Source of the DNA: Sphingomonas faeni | Lineage (GTDB): Bacteria; Pseudomonadota; Alphaproteobacteria; Sphingomonadales; Sphingomonadaceae | Direction: 5' to 3' | NCBI RefSeq assembly: GCF_023195535.1 | Contig: NZ_JALPNF010000001.1 | Location: 372,001 to 436,000 of the forward strand | Length of the DNA stretch: 64,000 bases | Part shown: positions 40,087 through 49,349 of the stretch, piece after piece | Layout of the letters: the number at the start of each line of letters is the position of its first letter | Position numbering within the stretch: position 1 is the first letter of the stretch | Notes under the pieces: generated by a model | What the model saw: the letters and a program-made list of their open reading frames with translations, nothing else | Told to the model about the DNA's origin: nothing | The model's database searches: none | Program-made: the position numbers and the translations under genes

Positions 40087-41789
40087 CGTTCCAGCCAGAC
40101 TGCGACGCTGCCGGACTGGCCGAGTCCGCCATCGTCGAAGATCGGTGCAGCGTCGATCTCGGGGAACGACACGGCCTCGTCCCCGAGGTTCAGCGCGATC
40201 GTTAGCACCGCGCCATCGCCCATCGTCCAGCGTGCGACGACCGCCCCCCCCCCGATCGCTTCGGCGCCGATCGCGGTCGTGCCACGGAGGCGAGGGATGA
40301 TCGCGTCGTGGCGGATTTTCAGCAGGTTACGGTACAGGTCTTGCCACTTGGTCGCATCCGGGCCGGGTTCTGCGCGCGACCGATGAAAGGTCTCGTGCGC
40401 GTTCGGATCGGGGATCGCCTCGCGCGCTTCGGGATCGGCGAATGCGGCGAACTTAGCGAATTCCCTGCGGCGGCCTTCGCGCACCGCATCGGCGAAATCG
40501 TCGTGGAAATCGGTGAAGAACAGGAACGGGCTTTCGCTGCCATGCTCGTCGCCCATGAACAGCAACGGGATCTGCGGGCCGAGCAGGAGCAAGGCGGTGG
40601 CGGCGCGCAGCTTCTGGCGATCGGCGAGCAGCGTCAGGCGTTCGCCCATCGCGCGATTGCCGATCTGGTCGTGGTTTTGCAGGAACGCGACGAACGCGGT
40701 CGGCGAGAGATGTGCGCTCGGCTTCCCGCGCGGTTTGCCGTCGTGGTTGGTCGAGCCCTCCCCCTGGTAGATGAAGCCTTCGCTCAGGCAGCGTGCGAGG
40801 CGTTCGGCCGGACGGTCTGAAAAGTCAGCATAATAGGCGCTGGTTTCGCCGGTCAGCAGCACATGGAGGACGTTGTGGAAGTCGTCGTTCCACTGCGCGT
40901 CGAACGCGGCGGGATGGAGGCGCTCCGCGTCGTTGCATTCGTTCTCAAGAACGAGGTGGACGTGGCGGCCTTCGGTCTTCTCGCGCAGTTCGGCGGCCAT
41001 CGCGTCGAGGAAGGCGTCGTTCTCGATCGCGTGGACCGCGTCGAAGCGGAGGCCGTCGAAGCGGTATTCGTTCAGCCACATCAGCGCATTGTCGACGAAA
41101 TAGCGGTGGACCGGCGGCTGGTCGACCGCCACCGCGCCGCCCCAAGGGGTATCGACTTCGGCGTTGAAGAAGTCCTTCGCATAGGCGCCGAGATAGTTTC
41201 CGTCGGGACCGAAGTGATTGTAGACGACGTCGAGGAACACCGCGAGGCCGAGTTCGTGCGCGCTGTCGACGAGCGCCTTCAGGTCGTCGGGCGTGCCATA
41301 GCTTTCGGCCGGGGCGTAGGGCAGCACGCCGTCATAGCCCCAGTTGCGGGTCCCACCGAACGCGTTGACGGGCATGAGTTCGATTCCCGTGATGCCGAGT
41401 TCGGCGATTGCCGGGAGGTGATCCGCGACGCCCGCGAAGCCGCCGAGCGTGCCGACATGGACTTCCTGGATGACCATCTCTTCCCACGGACGGCCGCGCC
41501 AGTCTGTCGTGCGCCAGTCATAGGCGGCGTGATCGACGACGATGCTCCACCCATGGACGCCGCCCGATTGTGCTCGCGAGGCCGGGTCGGGGACCGTCAG
41601 ATCATCGGCCAGCCGGAACCGGTATCGTGTACCCGGCCCTACGGGCGCCGAGGTGCTGAACCAACCGTCGGCGTTGCGGATCATGGGAACCGCATCGCCA
41701 TCCGCGATCTCCAGAGTCACGACTTCGCGGTCGGGAGCCCAAAGGCGGAACGTCGTCCCGTCTTCGCCAAGCGTCGGTCCCCAATTCAT
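40083..41789 (-). CDS. treZ: Malto-oligosyltrehalose trehalohydrolase TreZ
   Basis: A 568-residue GH13 enzyme that releases trehalose from the TreY product. An N-terminal beta-sandwich (about 1-95; TTFRLWAPDREVVTLEI) precedes the barrel with LDVVYNHFGPDGNY, YRFDGLRFDAVHAI (nucleophile Asp), LVLENECND (acid Glu) and LQNHDQIGNR. ATG at 41789 overlaps the glgX stop as ATGA, matching the other junctions of the operon, so it is preferred to GTG at 41807. Confidence 0.93.
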   Translation of the reverse strand: MNWGPTLGEDGTTFRLWAPDREVVTLEIADGDAVPMIRNADGWFSTSAPVGPGTRYRFRLADDLTVPDPASRAQSGGVHGWSIVVDHAAYDWRTTDWRGRPWEEMVIQEVHVGTLGGFAGVADHLPAIAELGITGIELMPVNAFGGTRNWGYDGVLPYAPAESYGTPDDLKALVDSAHELGLAVFLDVVYNHFGPDGNYLGAYAKDFFNAEVDTPWGGAVAVDQPPVHRYFVDNALMWLNEYRFDGLRFDAVHAIENDAFLDAMAAELREKTEGRHVHLVLENECNDAERLHPAAFDAQWNDDFHNVLHVLLTGETSAYYADFSDRPAERLARCLSEGFIYQGEGSTNHDGKPRGKPSAHLSPTAFVAFLQNHDQIGNRAMGERLTLLADRQKLRAATALLLLGPQIPLLFMGDEHGSESPFLFFTDFHDDFADAVREGRRREFAKFAAFADPEAREAIPDPNAHETFHRSRAEPGPDATKWQDLYRNLLKIRHDAIIPRLRGTTAIGAEAIGGGAVVARWTMGDGAVLTIALNLGDEAVSFPEIDAAPIFDDGGLGQSGSVAVWLER

Positions 41790-43888
41790 GCCGCTGCGAT
41801 CGTCCACGCGAGCAACGCCGCACCCTGGGGGGGAAGCTCGTAGCTGTCCTTGATCGGCGTCGGCCCCTGCTCGGGCTTGCTGCTGTCGATCAGCACGGTG
41901 CGCTCCACCTCTTCGGGGGGTGGCATGTGGAAGGTCAGCGGCCCCTCCGAGGCGTTGAGGAACAGCGAGATCACCTGGATCTCACCCGATTCCATCTCGC
42001 ACGCGCGGCGCATCACGAGGGCACGGCCGTTGGTGTTGTCCCAATCTTCCGCCTTGAGTTGCTGGCCGCGCTCGTCCCACCATTCGATGTCCTTCAGCCC
42101 TTCGGCCGGCGTGTCGTCGCCGTAGAGGAAGTTACCGGCACGCAGCATGCCGTATTCGCGGCGCAACGCGATAAGGCGAGCGGTGAAGTCGATCAGCGCC
42201 TCGCCTTCGGGGGACTTCGCCTTCTCCCAATCGAGCCAGCTGATCTCGTTGTCCTGGCAATAGGCGTTGTTGTTGCCGTGCTGCGTGCGGCCGAACTCGT
42301 CGCCGGCGACCAGCATCGGCGTGCCGAGCGACGAGAACAACGTTGTCAGCATCGAGCGCATCACGCGCGACCGGGTTTCGAGGATCGCGGGATCCTCGGT
42401 CGGCCCTTCGACGCCCCAGTTGCGGGAGCAATTGTTCGAATGGCCGTCGTTGTTGTCCTCGCCATTCGCCTCGTTGTGGCGTTCCTCGTAGGCGACGGTG
42501 TCGGCGAGCGTGTAGCCGTCATGAGCGCCGAGCAGGTTTACGCTCGCCCAGGGGCGGCGCGCCCGGCGGTCGAACAGATCGGCCGAGCCTGTCAGGCGCG
42601 CGGCGAGATCGGCGCGCTGCGCGTGGTCGCCGCGCCAGAATTTCCGCACGGTGTCGCGGTACTTGTCGTTCCATTCGGCGAACCCTGGCGGGAAGTTGCC
42701 GAGCTGATACCCGCCGGGGCCGATGTCCCACGGCTCGGTGATGAGCTTCAGGCGCCCGAGCACGGGATCCTGTCGCAGCACGTCGAAGAAACCAGCGCCG
42801 GGATCGAAGCCGGTGTCCGTCCGGCCGAGCGTCAGCCCGAGATCGAAGCGGAAGCCGTCGATGCCGAAGCTGGTCGCCCAGTAGCGGAGCGAGTCCGCGA
42901 CCATCTGGATCACGCGCGCCTTGGTCAGGTTCAACGTGTTGCCGGTGCCGGTGTCGTTGATCGAATAGCGCGGGTCGTCCTTGACGAGGCGGTAGTAGCT
43001 GGCGTTGTCCAGGCCGCGCCAGGATAGCGTCGGGCCCTGTTCGGAGCCTTCGCAGGTGTGGTTGTAGACGACGTCGAGGATCACCTCGATCCCGGCCGCA
43101 TGCAGCCGGCGGATCGAGCGGCGGAGTTCGTTGTGGCTGTCGGTCGCGAAGAACGAGCGCTCGGGGGTGAAGAAGTTGAGGGTGTTGTAGCCCCAGTAAT
43201 TGCGCAGGCCCTTCTCCTGGAGGAAGCGGTCCTGGATATAGGTGTGGATCGGCAGCAGCTCGAGCGCGGTGACCCCGAGGCGCTTGAGGTGATCGATGAC
43301 CTTGGGGTTGCCGAGCGCCGCGAAGGTGCCGCGCTCGGAGGGCTGGACCTCCTCGAACAGCTTGGTCAGGCCCTTGGTATGCGCCTCGTAGATCACCGTC
43401 TCGGACCAGGGCGTATTCGGGCGCACGTCGCGCGACCAGTCGAAATGGCTGTCGGTCACGACGCCCTTGGGCATCGTCAGCGCGCTGTCGCGCTTGTCGA
43501 AGCTCAGGTCCGCGCGCGGCGACTTGACTTGGTATCCGTACATCGCGTCGGTCCAGCGGAGTTCGCCGATCATCTGCTTGGCGTAGGGATCGAGCAGCAG
43601 CTTGTTGGGATTGAAGCGGTGGCCTTCTTCCGGCGCGTACCGGCCGTGGGCGCGATAGCCGTAGACGAGGCCGGGCTGCGCGTCGGGGAGGTAGCCGTGC
43701 CAGACCTCGTCGGTCCACTCGGGAAGCGCATAGCGCTTCAGCTCGCGGCGGCCGGTTTCGTCATAAACACACAGTTCGATCTTCTCGGCATTGGCGGAAT
43801 AGACTGTGAAGTTGACGCCGAGGCCGTCAAAGGTCGCGCCGAGGGGGTATGCCGAGCCGGCGTCGAGCGTGTCGGGCAGTAGATGCAA
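41786..43888 (-). CDS. glgX: Glycogen debranching enzyme GlgX/TreX
   Basis: A 700-residue GH13 isoamylase-type enzyme that cuts alpha-1,6 branches of glycogen. The N-terminal CBM48-like domain (GVNFTVYSANAEKIELCVYD) is followed by DVVYNHTCEGSE, the nucleophile Asp in GFRFDLGLTL, the acid Glu in LITEPWDIGPGGYQ and the Asp in GAHDGYTLADTV. As first gene before treZ, malQ and treY, it supplies linear chains for trehalose synthesis. ATG at 43888 is the only reasonable start. Confidence 0.94.
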   Translation of the reverse strand: MHLLPDTLDAGSAYPLGATFDGLGVNFTVYSANAEKIELCVYDETGRRELKRYALPEWTDEVWHGYLPDAQPGLVYGYRAHGRYAPEEGHRFNPNKLLLDPYAKQMIGELRWTDAMYGYQVKSPRADLSFDKRDSALTMPKGVVTDSHFDWSRDVRPNTPWSETVIYEAHTKGLTKLFEEVQPSERGTFAALGNPKVIDHLKRLGVTALELLPIHTYIQDRFLQEKGLRNYWGYNTLNFFTPERSFFATDSHNELRRSIRRLHAAGIEVILDVVYNHTCEGSEQGPTLSWRGLDNASYYRLVKDDPRYSINDTGTGNTLNLTKARVIQMVADSLRYWATSFGIDGFRFDLGLTLGRTDTGFDPGAGFFDVLRQDPVLGRLKLITEPWDIGPGGYQLGNFPPGFAEWNDKYRDTVRKFWRGDHAQRADLAARLTGSADLFDRRARRPWASVNLLGAHDGYTLADTVAYEERHNEANGEDNNDGHSNNCSRNWGVEGPTEDPAILETRSRVMRSMLTTLFSSLGTPMLVAGDEFGRTQHGNNNAYCQDNEISWLDWEKAKSPEGEALIDFTARLIALRREYGMLRAGNFLYGDDTPAEGLKDIEWWDERGQQLKAEDWDNTNGRALVMRRACEMESGEIQVISLFLNASEGPLTFHMPPPEEVERTVLIDSSKPEQGPTPIKDSYELPPQGAALLAWTIAAA

Positions 43889-44072
43889 TGCGAAGACCCT
43901 TTTCGTGTCGTAATCGTCTCGCTGCGCGCGCGGCTTTACCGCGGTGCAGCATTCCTTGCCGTGAAACCCGTCCGCCGGTTCCTATGTTCCGCTCGCAGCA
44001 GCGAGTTTTCGCCGCACGTTCTCAGATTTCAAGGGACATCCCTATGCCTTTTCCCATTCGATCGATCCCCGC
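43889..44072. other. Divergent region glgX / OYE homologue
   Basis: A 184-base gap that must hold the promoters of the trehalose operon (minus) and the oxidoreductase (plus). Two GTTCC motifs at about 43977-43995 recall the EcfG -35 on the minus strand, but no CGTT stands at the required spacing. Nothing else was recognised. Confidence 0.4.
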
Positions 44073-45176
44073 ATGAGCGGCCCGAAACTGTTCGAGCCGC
44101 TCACTGTCGGCAATCTGACGCTCGCCAACCGGATCGTGATTGCGCCGATGTGCCAGTATTCGGCGGAAAACGGCTGCATGAACGACTGGCACCAGATCCA
44201 TCTCGGCCAGCTCGCGCTGTCGGGGGCTGCATTGCTGACGATCGAGGCGAGCGCGGTGCTGCCCGAAGGACGGATCACGCATGGTGACGTCGGGCTGTAC
44301 GACGATGCGACCGAGGCGGCGACGGCGGGGGTCATCGAGAGCGTGCGACGCTGGTCCGACATGCCGATCGCGATCCAGTTGTCGCATGCCGGGCGCAAGG
44401 CGTCGTGCGAAGTGCCTTGGAAGGGCGGGCTCCAAATCGCGCCGGGTGAGCCGAACGGCTGGCAGACCGAGGGGCCTTCGACGGTCCCGTTCCTGCCCGA
44501 GGAGAACGCACCGGTCGCGCTCGATGCCGAAGGACTGGCGCGGGTGCGCGATGCGTTCGTGGCAGCGACGGTGCGGGCTGCTCGGCTCGGGATCGACGCG
44601 GTGCAGTTGCATGCGGCGCATGGCTATCTGTTGCACGAGTTCCTGTCGCCGCTGTCGAACCGGCGCGAGGACGAGTATGGCGGCAGTCTCGAAAACCGGA
44701 TGCGCTTCCCGCTCGAGGTGTTCGATGCGGTTCGGGCTGCGTTCCCAGCCGAGCGTGCGGTGACGATGCGGGTGTCGGGGACCGATTGGGCCGAGGGCGG
44801 ATGGGATTCGGACCAGACCGTGGCGTTCGCGAAAGCGCTCGAGGCGCGCGGGTGTAGCGCGATCCACGTCTCGAGTGGGGGCACGACGCCGGCCCAGCAG
44901 ATCCCGGTCGGGCCGAGCTATCAGGTGCCGCTGGCCCGCGCGGTGAAGCAGGCGGTGTCGATCCCGGTCGTCGCGGTGGGGCTGATCACCGATTTCGAGC
45001 AGGCCGAGGCGATCGTAGGGACGGGCGATGCGGACATGATCGCGCTGGCTCGGACGATTTTGTACGATCCGCGCTGGCCTTGGCATGCGGCAGCGCATCT
45101 TGGGGGGAAGGTGAAGGCGCCGAACCAGTATCTCCGGTCGCAGCCGAGGCAGTTTAAGGATTTGTTTGAGGGGTAG
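44073..45176 (+). CDS. NADH:flavin oxidoreductase, Old Yellow Enzyme family (YqjM/NamA type)
   Basis: A 367-residue FMN-dependent ene-reductase. The FMN-binding start NRIVIAPMCQYSAENG has the Cys26-like residue and Tyr that mark the YqjM class, and substrate/FMN residues are in QLSHAGRKAS, QLHAAHGYLLHEFLSP and NRREDEYGGSLENR. Members reduce activated C=C bonds and may act in xenobiotic or oxidative-stress metabolism. The natural substrate is not known. It is single, followed by palindromic repeat D and the convergent SDR. Confidence 0.91.
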   Translation: MSGPKLFEPLTVGNLTLANRIVIAPMCQYSAENGCMNDWHQIHLGQLALSGAALLTIEASAVLPEGRITHGDVGLYDDATEAATAGVIESVRRWSDMPIAIQLSHAGRKASCEVPWKGGLQIAPGEPNGWQTEGPSTVPFLPEENAPVALDAEGLARVRDAFVAATVRAARLGIDAVQLHAAHGYLLHEFLSPLSNRREDEYGGSLENRMRFPLEVFDAVRAAFPAERAVTMRVSGTDWAEGGWDSDQTVAFAKALEARGCSAIHVSSGGTTPAQQIPVGPSYQVPLARAVKQAVSIPVVAVGLITDFEQAEAIVGTGDADMIALARTILYDPRWPWHAAAHLGGKVKAPNQYLRSQPRQFKDLFEG

Positions 45177-45184
45177 GCTTCTCT

Positions 45185-45277
45185 GTCACCCCGGACTTGT
45201 TCCGGGGTCCACCGTTCCGCGAACCGACCATCGGCGAGTGTGCGGAACGGTGGATGCCGGAACAAGCCCGGCATGAC
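45185..45277. repeat. Palindromic intergenic repeat D
   Basis: An imperfect long inverted repeat, 45185-45220 against 45242-45277, built on CCGGACTTGTTCCGG and its counterpart CCGGAACAAGCCCGG, extended by the arms ACCGTTCCGC/GCGGAACGGT. It lies exactly between two convergent genes, as repeat A does, and may act as a bidirectional terminator. Confidence 0.8.
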
Positions 45278-45290
45278 GGATGGTGGCGGC

Positions 45291-46094
45291 TCAACCCGCG
45301 ACGGTCATCACCGAGCCCGAATCCACGCGAATATCCGCGCCGTTGATGAAGCTCGCCCGCTCCGAGCACAGGAACACGATCGCCGATGCGACCTCTTCAG
45401 ACGTCCCGCGGCGCTTGAGCGTCATGCCGGGGCGCTCTTCCTCAAGGAACGTCTCGATCGCCTCGTCGAAGCTCGTGCCCTTTTCGTCGGCGCGCTTCTG
45501 CATCATCGTGTCGGTCATCGGCGTGGCGATGAACGCGGGCGACACAGTGTTCACCAGCACGTTGTCGCACCCGTAAGCCTTGGACAGCCCCTTCGACAGG
45601 CTCGAAATCCCCGCCTTCGACGCGCAATAGGCGAGTTCGTCGACATAGGGCTGCACCGCGTCCTCCGAGCTCATCAACACGATGCGGCCCCATTTCGCGG
45701 CGCGCATCGCCGGGATCGCCTCGCGGCAGACGCGCACCGCGCCCATCAGGTTGATGTCGAGCGTCGACTGCCAACCGGCATCGTCGACGTCGAGAAAGTC
45801 GCCGGTGGAGCCGGTCACGCCTGCGCAGTTGACCAGTATGTCGGGCTCGCCAAGCTGGTCGCGGACCTTGGCGAACAGCGCCTCTACGTCATCGAGCTTG
45901 GTCAGGTCGGCCTCGACCGCGATCACCTCGCCGTGTGCCTTCAGCTCCTCCACGCTGGAGTCAAGATCGCCGCCGGGTTGGTCGGTGATCGCGACGCGGA
46001 CACCTTCCTGCAGCAGCATCCGGGCGGTCTCCTTGCCCATGCCGCTATCCGCGCCGGTCACCAGCGCGATCTTGCCTGCGATATCGAGGTTCAT
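45291..46094 (-). CDS. SDR-family oxidoreductase
   Basis: A 267-residue classical short-chain dehydrogenase. The NAD(P) motif is TGADSGMGKE (about 13-22), NNAG is replaced by NCAG, and the catalytic Ser and Tyr-x-x-x-Lys are in LMSSEDA and YCASKAG. The Asp of ITDQPGG after beta-2 favours NAD(H). The substrate is not known. It is the last gene of the minus-strand SDR-GH15-SDR set, 28 bases after the GH15 stop. Confidence 0.86.
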   Translation of the reverse strand: MNLDIAGKIALVTGADSGMGKETARMLLQEGVRVAITDQPGGDLDSSVEELKAHGEVIAVEADLTKLDDVEALFAKVRDQLGEPDILVNCAGVTGSTGDFLDVDDAGWQSTLDINLMGAVRVCREAIPAMRAAKWGRIVLMSSEDAVQPYVDELAYCASKAGISSLSKGLSKAYGCDNVLVNTVSPAFIATPMTDTMMQKRADEKGTSFDEAIETFLEEERPGMTLKRRGTSEEVASAIVFLCSERASFINGADIRVDSGSVMTVAG

Positions 46095-46122
46095 GTTGTC
46101 GTCCTTACGTCAGTGAAAAAGG

Positions 46123-47958
46123 TCATGCCCATTCGCGCGGACCATCGCTGTCGAGTGCGCGGTCAAGGTAGAAGGCGGCGCTGATGAGCGCCAAGTGGCT
46201 GAAGCCTTGCGGGAAATTGCCGAGGAAGCTGCCGTCCTGCGCGATCTCCTCGGCGAACAGGCCGAGATGGTTGCCGTGCGCGAGCAGCTTCTCGAAGTTC
46301 AGCCGTGCCTCGTCGAGCCGCCCCGCCCGCGCGAGACATTCGACGTACCAGAACGAGCAGGCGACGAACGTCCCCTCCTGCCCCGGCAAACCGTCGTCGA
46401 TCCGGTAGCGATAGACCTGCCCGTCGTCGGACAGGTCGTTCCCGATCGCCTCCAGCGTCGCGAGCCACTTGGGATCGGTCGCGCCGACGAAGCGGACCAG
46501 CGGCATCATCAGCAACGCGCCGTCGACCGCCAGATCCTCGGGCGCATCGCCGATCGCGCGGACGAAGCGGCCGAGATCCTCGTTCCAGAAGTTCGCCCAG
46601 ATATCGTCGTGGATCGCCGTCCGCGTCTCGGACCAGCGGACCAGCGGCGCGGGGAGCGAACGCTTCTGCGCTAGCCGCACCGCGCGATCGACCGCGACCC
46701 AGCTCATCAGGCGCGAGTGGAGATAATGCTTCTTCGGCCCGCGGACCTCCCAGATCCCCGAGTCCGGCGTGTCCCATGTCTCGCAGACCTGGTCGACGAT
46801 CCGCGAGATCGCGACCCACGAGTCATGCGCGATCGGCTCGCCGTATTTGCTGCCGAGATAGGTCGCGTCGAGCAGCGCACCGTAGATATCGTGCTGCGTC
46901 TGGTCCTTCGCCTCGTTGCCGACGACGATTGGGGTCGCGCCCTCGAACCCGGCGAGGTCCAATTTGCGTTCGTCGGCGATCTCGCCGCCGTCGAGCGCGT
47001 ACATCACGCCGAGATGACCCTTCGAACACGCTTGCGCGCGGTCCATCGCCCAGTGGAGGAAGCCGACCGCCTCGCCTTGATAGCCGAGACGGAGAAGTGC
47101 GTAGACGGTGAACGACGAATCGCGGATCCACGTCGCGCGGTAATCCCAGTTGCGCACGCCGCCGGGCGCTTCGGGCAGGCCGAACGTCGCGGCGGCGGCG
47201 ATCGAGCCGTGCTTGCGCGAGGTCAGCAGTTTCAGCGCCATCGCCGAGCGCTCGACCGTCTCGCGCCAGCGGCCGCGGTAGCGCGACTTGCGGCTCCAGG
47301 TCCGCCAATAGGCCATGTCCTTCTCGACGATCGCATCCAGCGCCGCGGTGTCGAGCGATACGTCGTCGGGGTTGCTGATGATCAGCGAGACGGTGTCGCC
47401 TTCGTTCAGGTGGATCTCGGCGGTCAGGTCGCAACCATCCGCTATGATAGTCGCTGCGCCGTGAACCGCGAGCGCGAGGCCGCTTTCGTGATCGAACCGC
47501 CCTCGCGATACGTCCGCCTCAGTAGTCGTGACGGAAGCCTTGCGTCCCATTACGCCATAATCGAACCGCGGCGCACAGCGGACGCGGACCGTCGCCGCCC
47601 CACGCGTGCAGGTCAGCCGACGGACCAGCCGCGACGGCGCGTCATCGGCATCGTTGCCGACCGGCATAAGGTCGACCAGATCGACGCTGGCCGCATTCGC
47701 CATCCAGCGGGTCAGCAGGATGTTGGTCTCGGGCAGGTACATCTGGACGATGTTCGCATCGGGCAGGTCGGGCTCGACCGAGAAATGCCCGCCCTTCTCG
47801 CCGTCGAGCAGCCGCGCAAAGACCGAGGCGCTGTCGAGGCACGGCCAGCAGAGATAGTCGATCGTTCCCGCCGTATCGACGAGCGCGATCGTCTCCAGAT
47901 TGCCGATCGCACCGTGGTCCGCGATCGATATGGCGGGCTTATCCCCACGCTCACCCAT
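46123..47958 (-). CDS. GH15 family glycoside hydrolase (glucoamylase or trehalase-like)
   Basis: A 611-residue protein with an N-terminal beta-sandwich (about 1-230) and a C-terminal (alpha/alpha)6 barrel. Landmarks are GAIGNLETIALVD at the start, RNWDYRATWIRDSSF in the barrel, the probable acid Glu in DSGIWEVRG and the probable base Glu in CSFWYVECLA. No signal peptide is seen, so it acts in the cytoplasm. GH15 covers glucoamylases, glucodextranases and trehalases; nearness to the trehalose operon makes trehalase a fair alternative. It overlaps the upstream SDR by 8 bases. Confidence 0.87.
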   Translation of the reverse strand: MGERGDKPAISIADHGAIGNLETIALVDTAGTIDYLCWPCLDSASVFARLLDGEKGGHFSVEPDLPDANIVQMYLPETNILLTRWMANAASVDLVDLMPVGNDADDAPSRLVRRLTCTRGAATVRVRCAPRFDYGVMGRKASVTTTEADVSRGRFDHESGLALAVHGAATIIADGCDLTAEIHLNEGDTVSLIISNPDDVSLDTAALDAIVEKDMAYWRTWSRKSRYRGRWRETVERSAMALKLLTSRKHGSIAAAATFGLPEAPGGVRNWDYRATWIRDSSFTVYALLRLGYQGEAVGFLHWAMDRAQACSKGHLGVMYALDGGEIADERKLDLAGFEGATPIVVGNEAKDQTQHDIYGALLDATYLGSKYGEPIAHDSWVAISRIVDQVCETWDTPDSGIWEVRGPKKHYLHSRLMSWVAVDRAVRLAQKRSLPAPLVRWSETRTAIHDDIWANFWNEDLGRFVRAIGDAPEDLAVDGALLMMPLVRFVGATDPKWLATLEAIGNDLSDDGQVYRYRIDDGLPGQEGTFVACSFWYVECLARAGRLDEARLNFEKLLAHGNHLGLFAEEIAQDGSFLGNFPQGFSHLALISAAFYLDRALDSDGPREWA

Positions 47959-48742
47959 TATCGCGGAAGCCGGGATACAGGCTCATGCCGCCGTCGATGG
48001 TGAGCGTCGAGCCGACGATATAGTCCGCGGCATCGGACACGAGGAACAGCGCGGCGCGCGCGACGTCCTCGGGGTCGCCGATCCGGCCATAGGGGATCAG
48101 TTCGAGCAGCTTGTCCTGGTCGGCGGTCGCGTCCGCGTTGATCTCGGTCGCGATCGCGCCGGGGGCGATGCCGTTCACGCGGATGCGGTCGCCGGCGATC
48201 TCCTGCGCGAGCGTCCGCATCAGCATCCCACTGCCGCCCTTCGACGCGGCGTAGTTGGCGTGGCCCGCCCAGGGGATGACCTCGTGCACCGAACTCATGA
48301 ACAGGATTTTCCCGATCGACCGGCTGACGCCGCGGTCGCCCTGCTTGCGAAAGCGGCGCACGGCTTCGCGCGAGACGAGGAACTGGCCGGTCAGGTTGAC
48401 GTCGATGACGCGCTTCCAGTCTTCGAGCGTCAGGTCGGCATAGGCCGCATCCTTCTGCATGCCGGCGTTGGCGAAGACGATGTCGACGCCGCCGAAGCGC
48501 TCGACCGTCTCGTCGAACAGTTTCAACACCGCCGCGTCGTCCGACGTATCCGCTTCGCACGCGAACGCCTCGCCGCCCGCCTGCTCGATCGCCTCGACCA
48601 CCTCGCGAGCCTTGTCCGCGCTGCTGTTGTAGTTGACCGCGACCTTCGCGCCGGCCTTGGCAAAGGCGATGGCGGAGGCGCGGCCGAGCCCGGAACTCGC
48701 GCCGGTGACGATCGCGGCCTGACCCGTCAGGTCGATGTGCAT
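47951..48742 (-). CDS. SDR-family oxidoreductase, glucose 1-dehydrogenase-like
   Basis: A 263-residue short-chain dehydrogenase. The cofactor motif is TGASSGLGRA (about 11-20), NAG is present, and catalytic residues are in FMSSVHE and YAASKGG. The N terminus and the VNYNSSADKAREVV segment favour NADP(H) and resemble glucose 1-dehydrogenase-like proteins; glucose would be the product of the GH15 enzyme that follows, but this is inference. ATG at 48742 (MHIDLTGQ) is chosen over an upstream in-frame start. Confidence 0.86.
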   Translation of the reverse strand: MHIDLTGQAAIVTGASSGLGRASAIAFAKAGAKVAVNYNSSADKAREVVEAIEQAGGEAFACEADTSDDAAVLKLFDETVERFGGVDIVFANAGMQKDAAYADLTLEDWKRVIDVNLTGQFLVSREAVRRFRKQGDRGVSRSIGKILFMSSVHEVIPWAGHANYAASKGGSGMLMRTLAQEIAGDRIRVNGIAPGAIATEINADATADQDKLLELIPYGRIGDPEDVARAALFLVSDAADYIVGSTLTIDGGMSLYPGFRDNG

Positions 48743-48858
48743 GGCTGGTCTTTCGCTTGGGATTTCACGGGGATATCGCTGGCTCAACGCGCCCCGCCGC
48801 AAGTTTATCCCTTAGCCGTCCGCCGACATGCTCTTCAGACCCGCGTGCTGCCTGACGC

Positions 48859-49125
48859 CTAGTCCCCTGACGGGTCGGACAGCCTCAACATGGTTGCATA
48901 GACCTCGGCTGCGCGTTGCTCGCGTGGGTCTTTGAACGCGAGGTAAGGCTCGGGCGCCTCGCCGGTTGCCCGAAGGACGGCCCATAGCGCAAACCGCCGA
49001 CCGGATTCCCGCTCCGTGCCCAACGCGAGCGACAGGCGATCTCGCCCCGCTTCCAGCGACGCTGGCTCCAGCGTGTCGATGTCGGTCGTGCCGAAAAAAT
49101 GGCGAGAGATTGCGTCGAGGTCCAT
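48859..49125 (-). CDS. Hypothetical protein
   Basis: An 88-residue, acidic, soluble protein that I do not recognise. It has mixed helical pattern (LDAISRHFFGT, EAGRDRLSLALGTERESGRR, FALWAVLRATGEAPEPYLAF) and no membrane segment or cysteines. ATG at 49125 has GGAG upstream. It lies between the SDR-GH15-SDR set (116 bases downstream on the same strand) and tRNA-Ser. Confidence 0.6.
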   Translation of the reverse strand: MDLDAISRHFFGTTDIDTLEPASLEAGRDRLSLALGTERESGRRFALWAVLRATGEAPEPYLAFKDPREQRAAEVYATMLRLSDPSGD

Positions 49126-49251
49126 CCGATCTCCATGCGGACCGTGGCGCCGACGCGCAACAGGGAGAGCGACTGGCACGCCCGCCGCATACGGTACCGG
49201 AAGTGTTGCGAACGCGGCGTGCACCGCCTAGATGCGCTGACCGACTGACTT

Positions 49252-49341
49252 GGAAGAGTGTCCGAGTGGTTTAAGGAACTGGTCTTGAAAACCAGCGAGG
49301 GTGCAAGCCCTCCGTGGGTTCGAATCCCACCTCTTCCGCCA
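49252..49341 (+). tRNA. tRNA-Ser (anticodon UGA)
   Basis: The acceptor stem GGAAGAG pairs with CTCTTCC (49331-49337), the anticodon stem CTGGT/ACCAG encloses a loop with TGA, and a long variable arm (CGAGGGTGCAAGCCCTCCG) marks a class II tRNA. The T arm GTGGG-TTCGAAT-CCCAC is perfect, and CCA is encoded at 49339-49341. No integrase or attachment repeat is seen beside it. Confidence 0.97.
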
Positions 49342-49349
49342 AGTCAGCG

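Noticed and set aside
48743..48858. EcfG promoter before the SDR-GH15-SDR set
   Set aside because: CGTT is present on the minus strand but the element 16 bases upstream is GGATA, only three of five matches to GGAAC.
49252..49341. tRNA-Ser as attachment site of an integrated element
   Set aside because: No integrase, no repeated 3' tRNA end and no composition change on either side.
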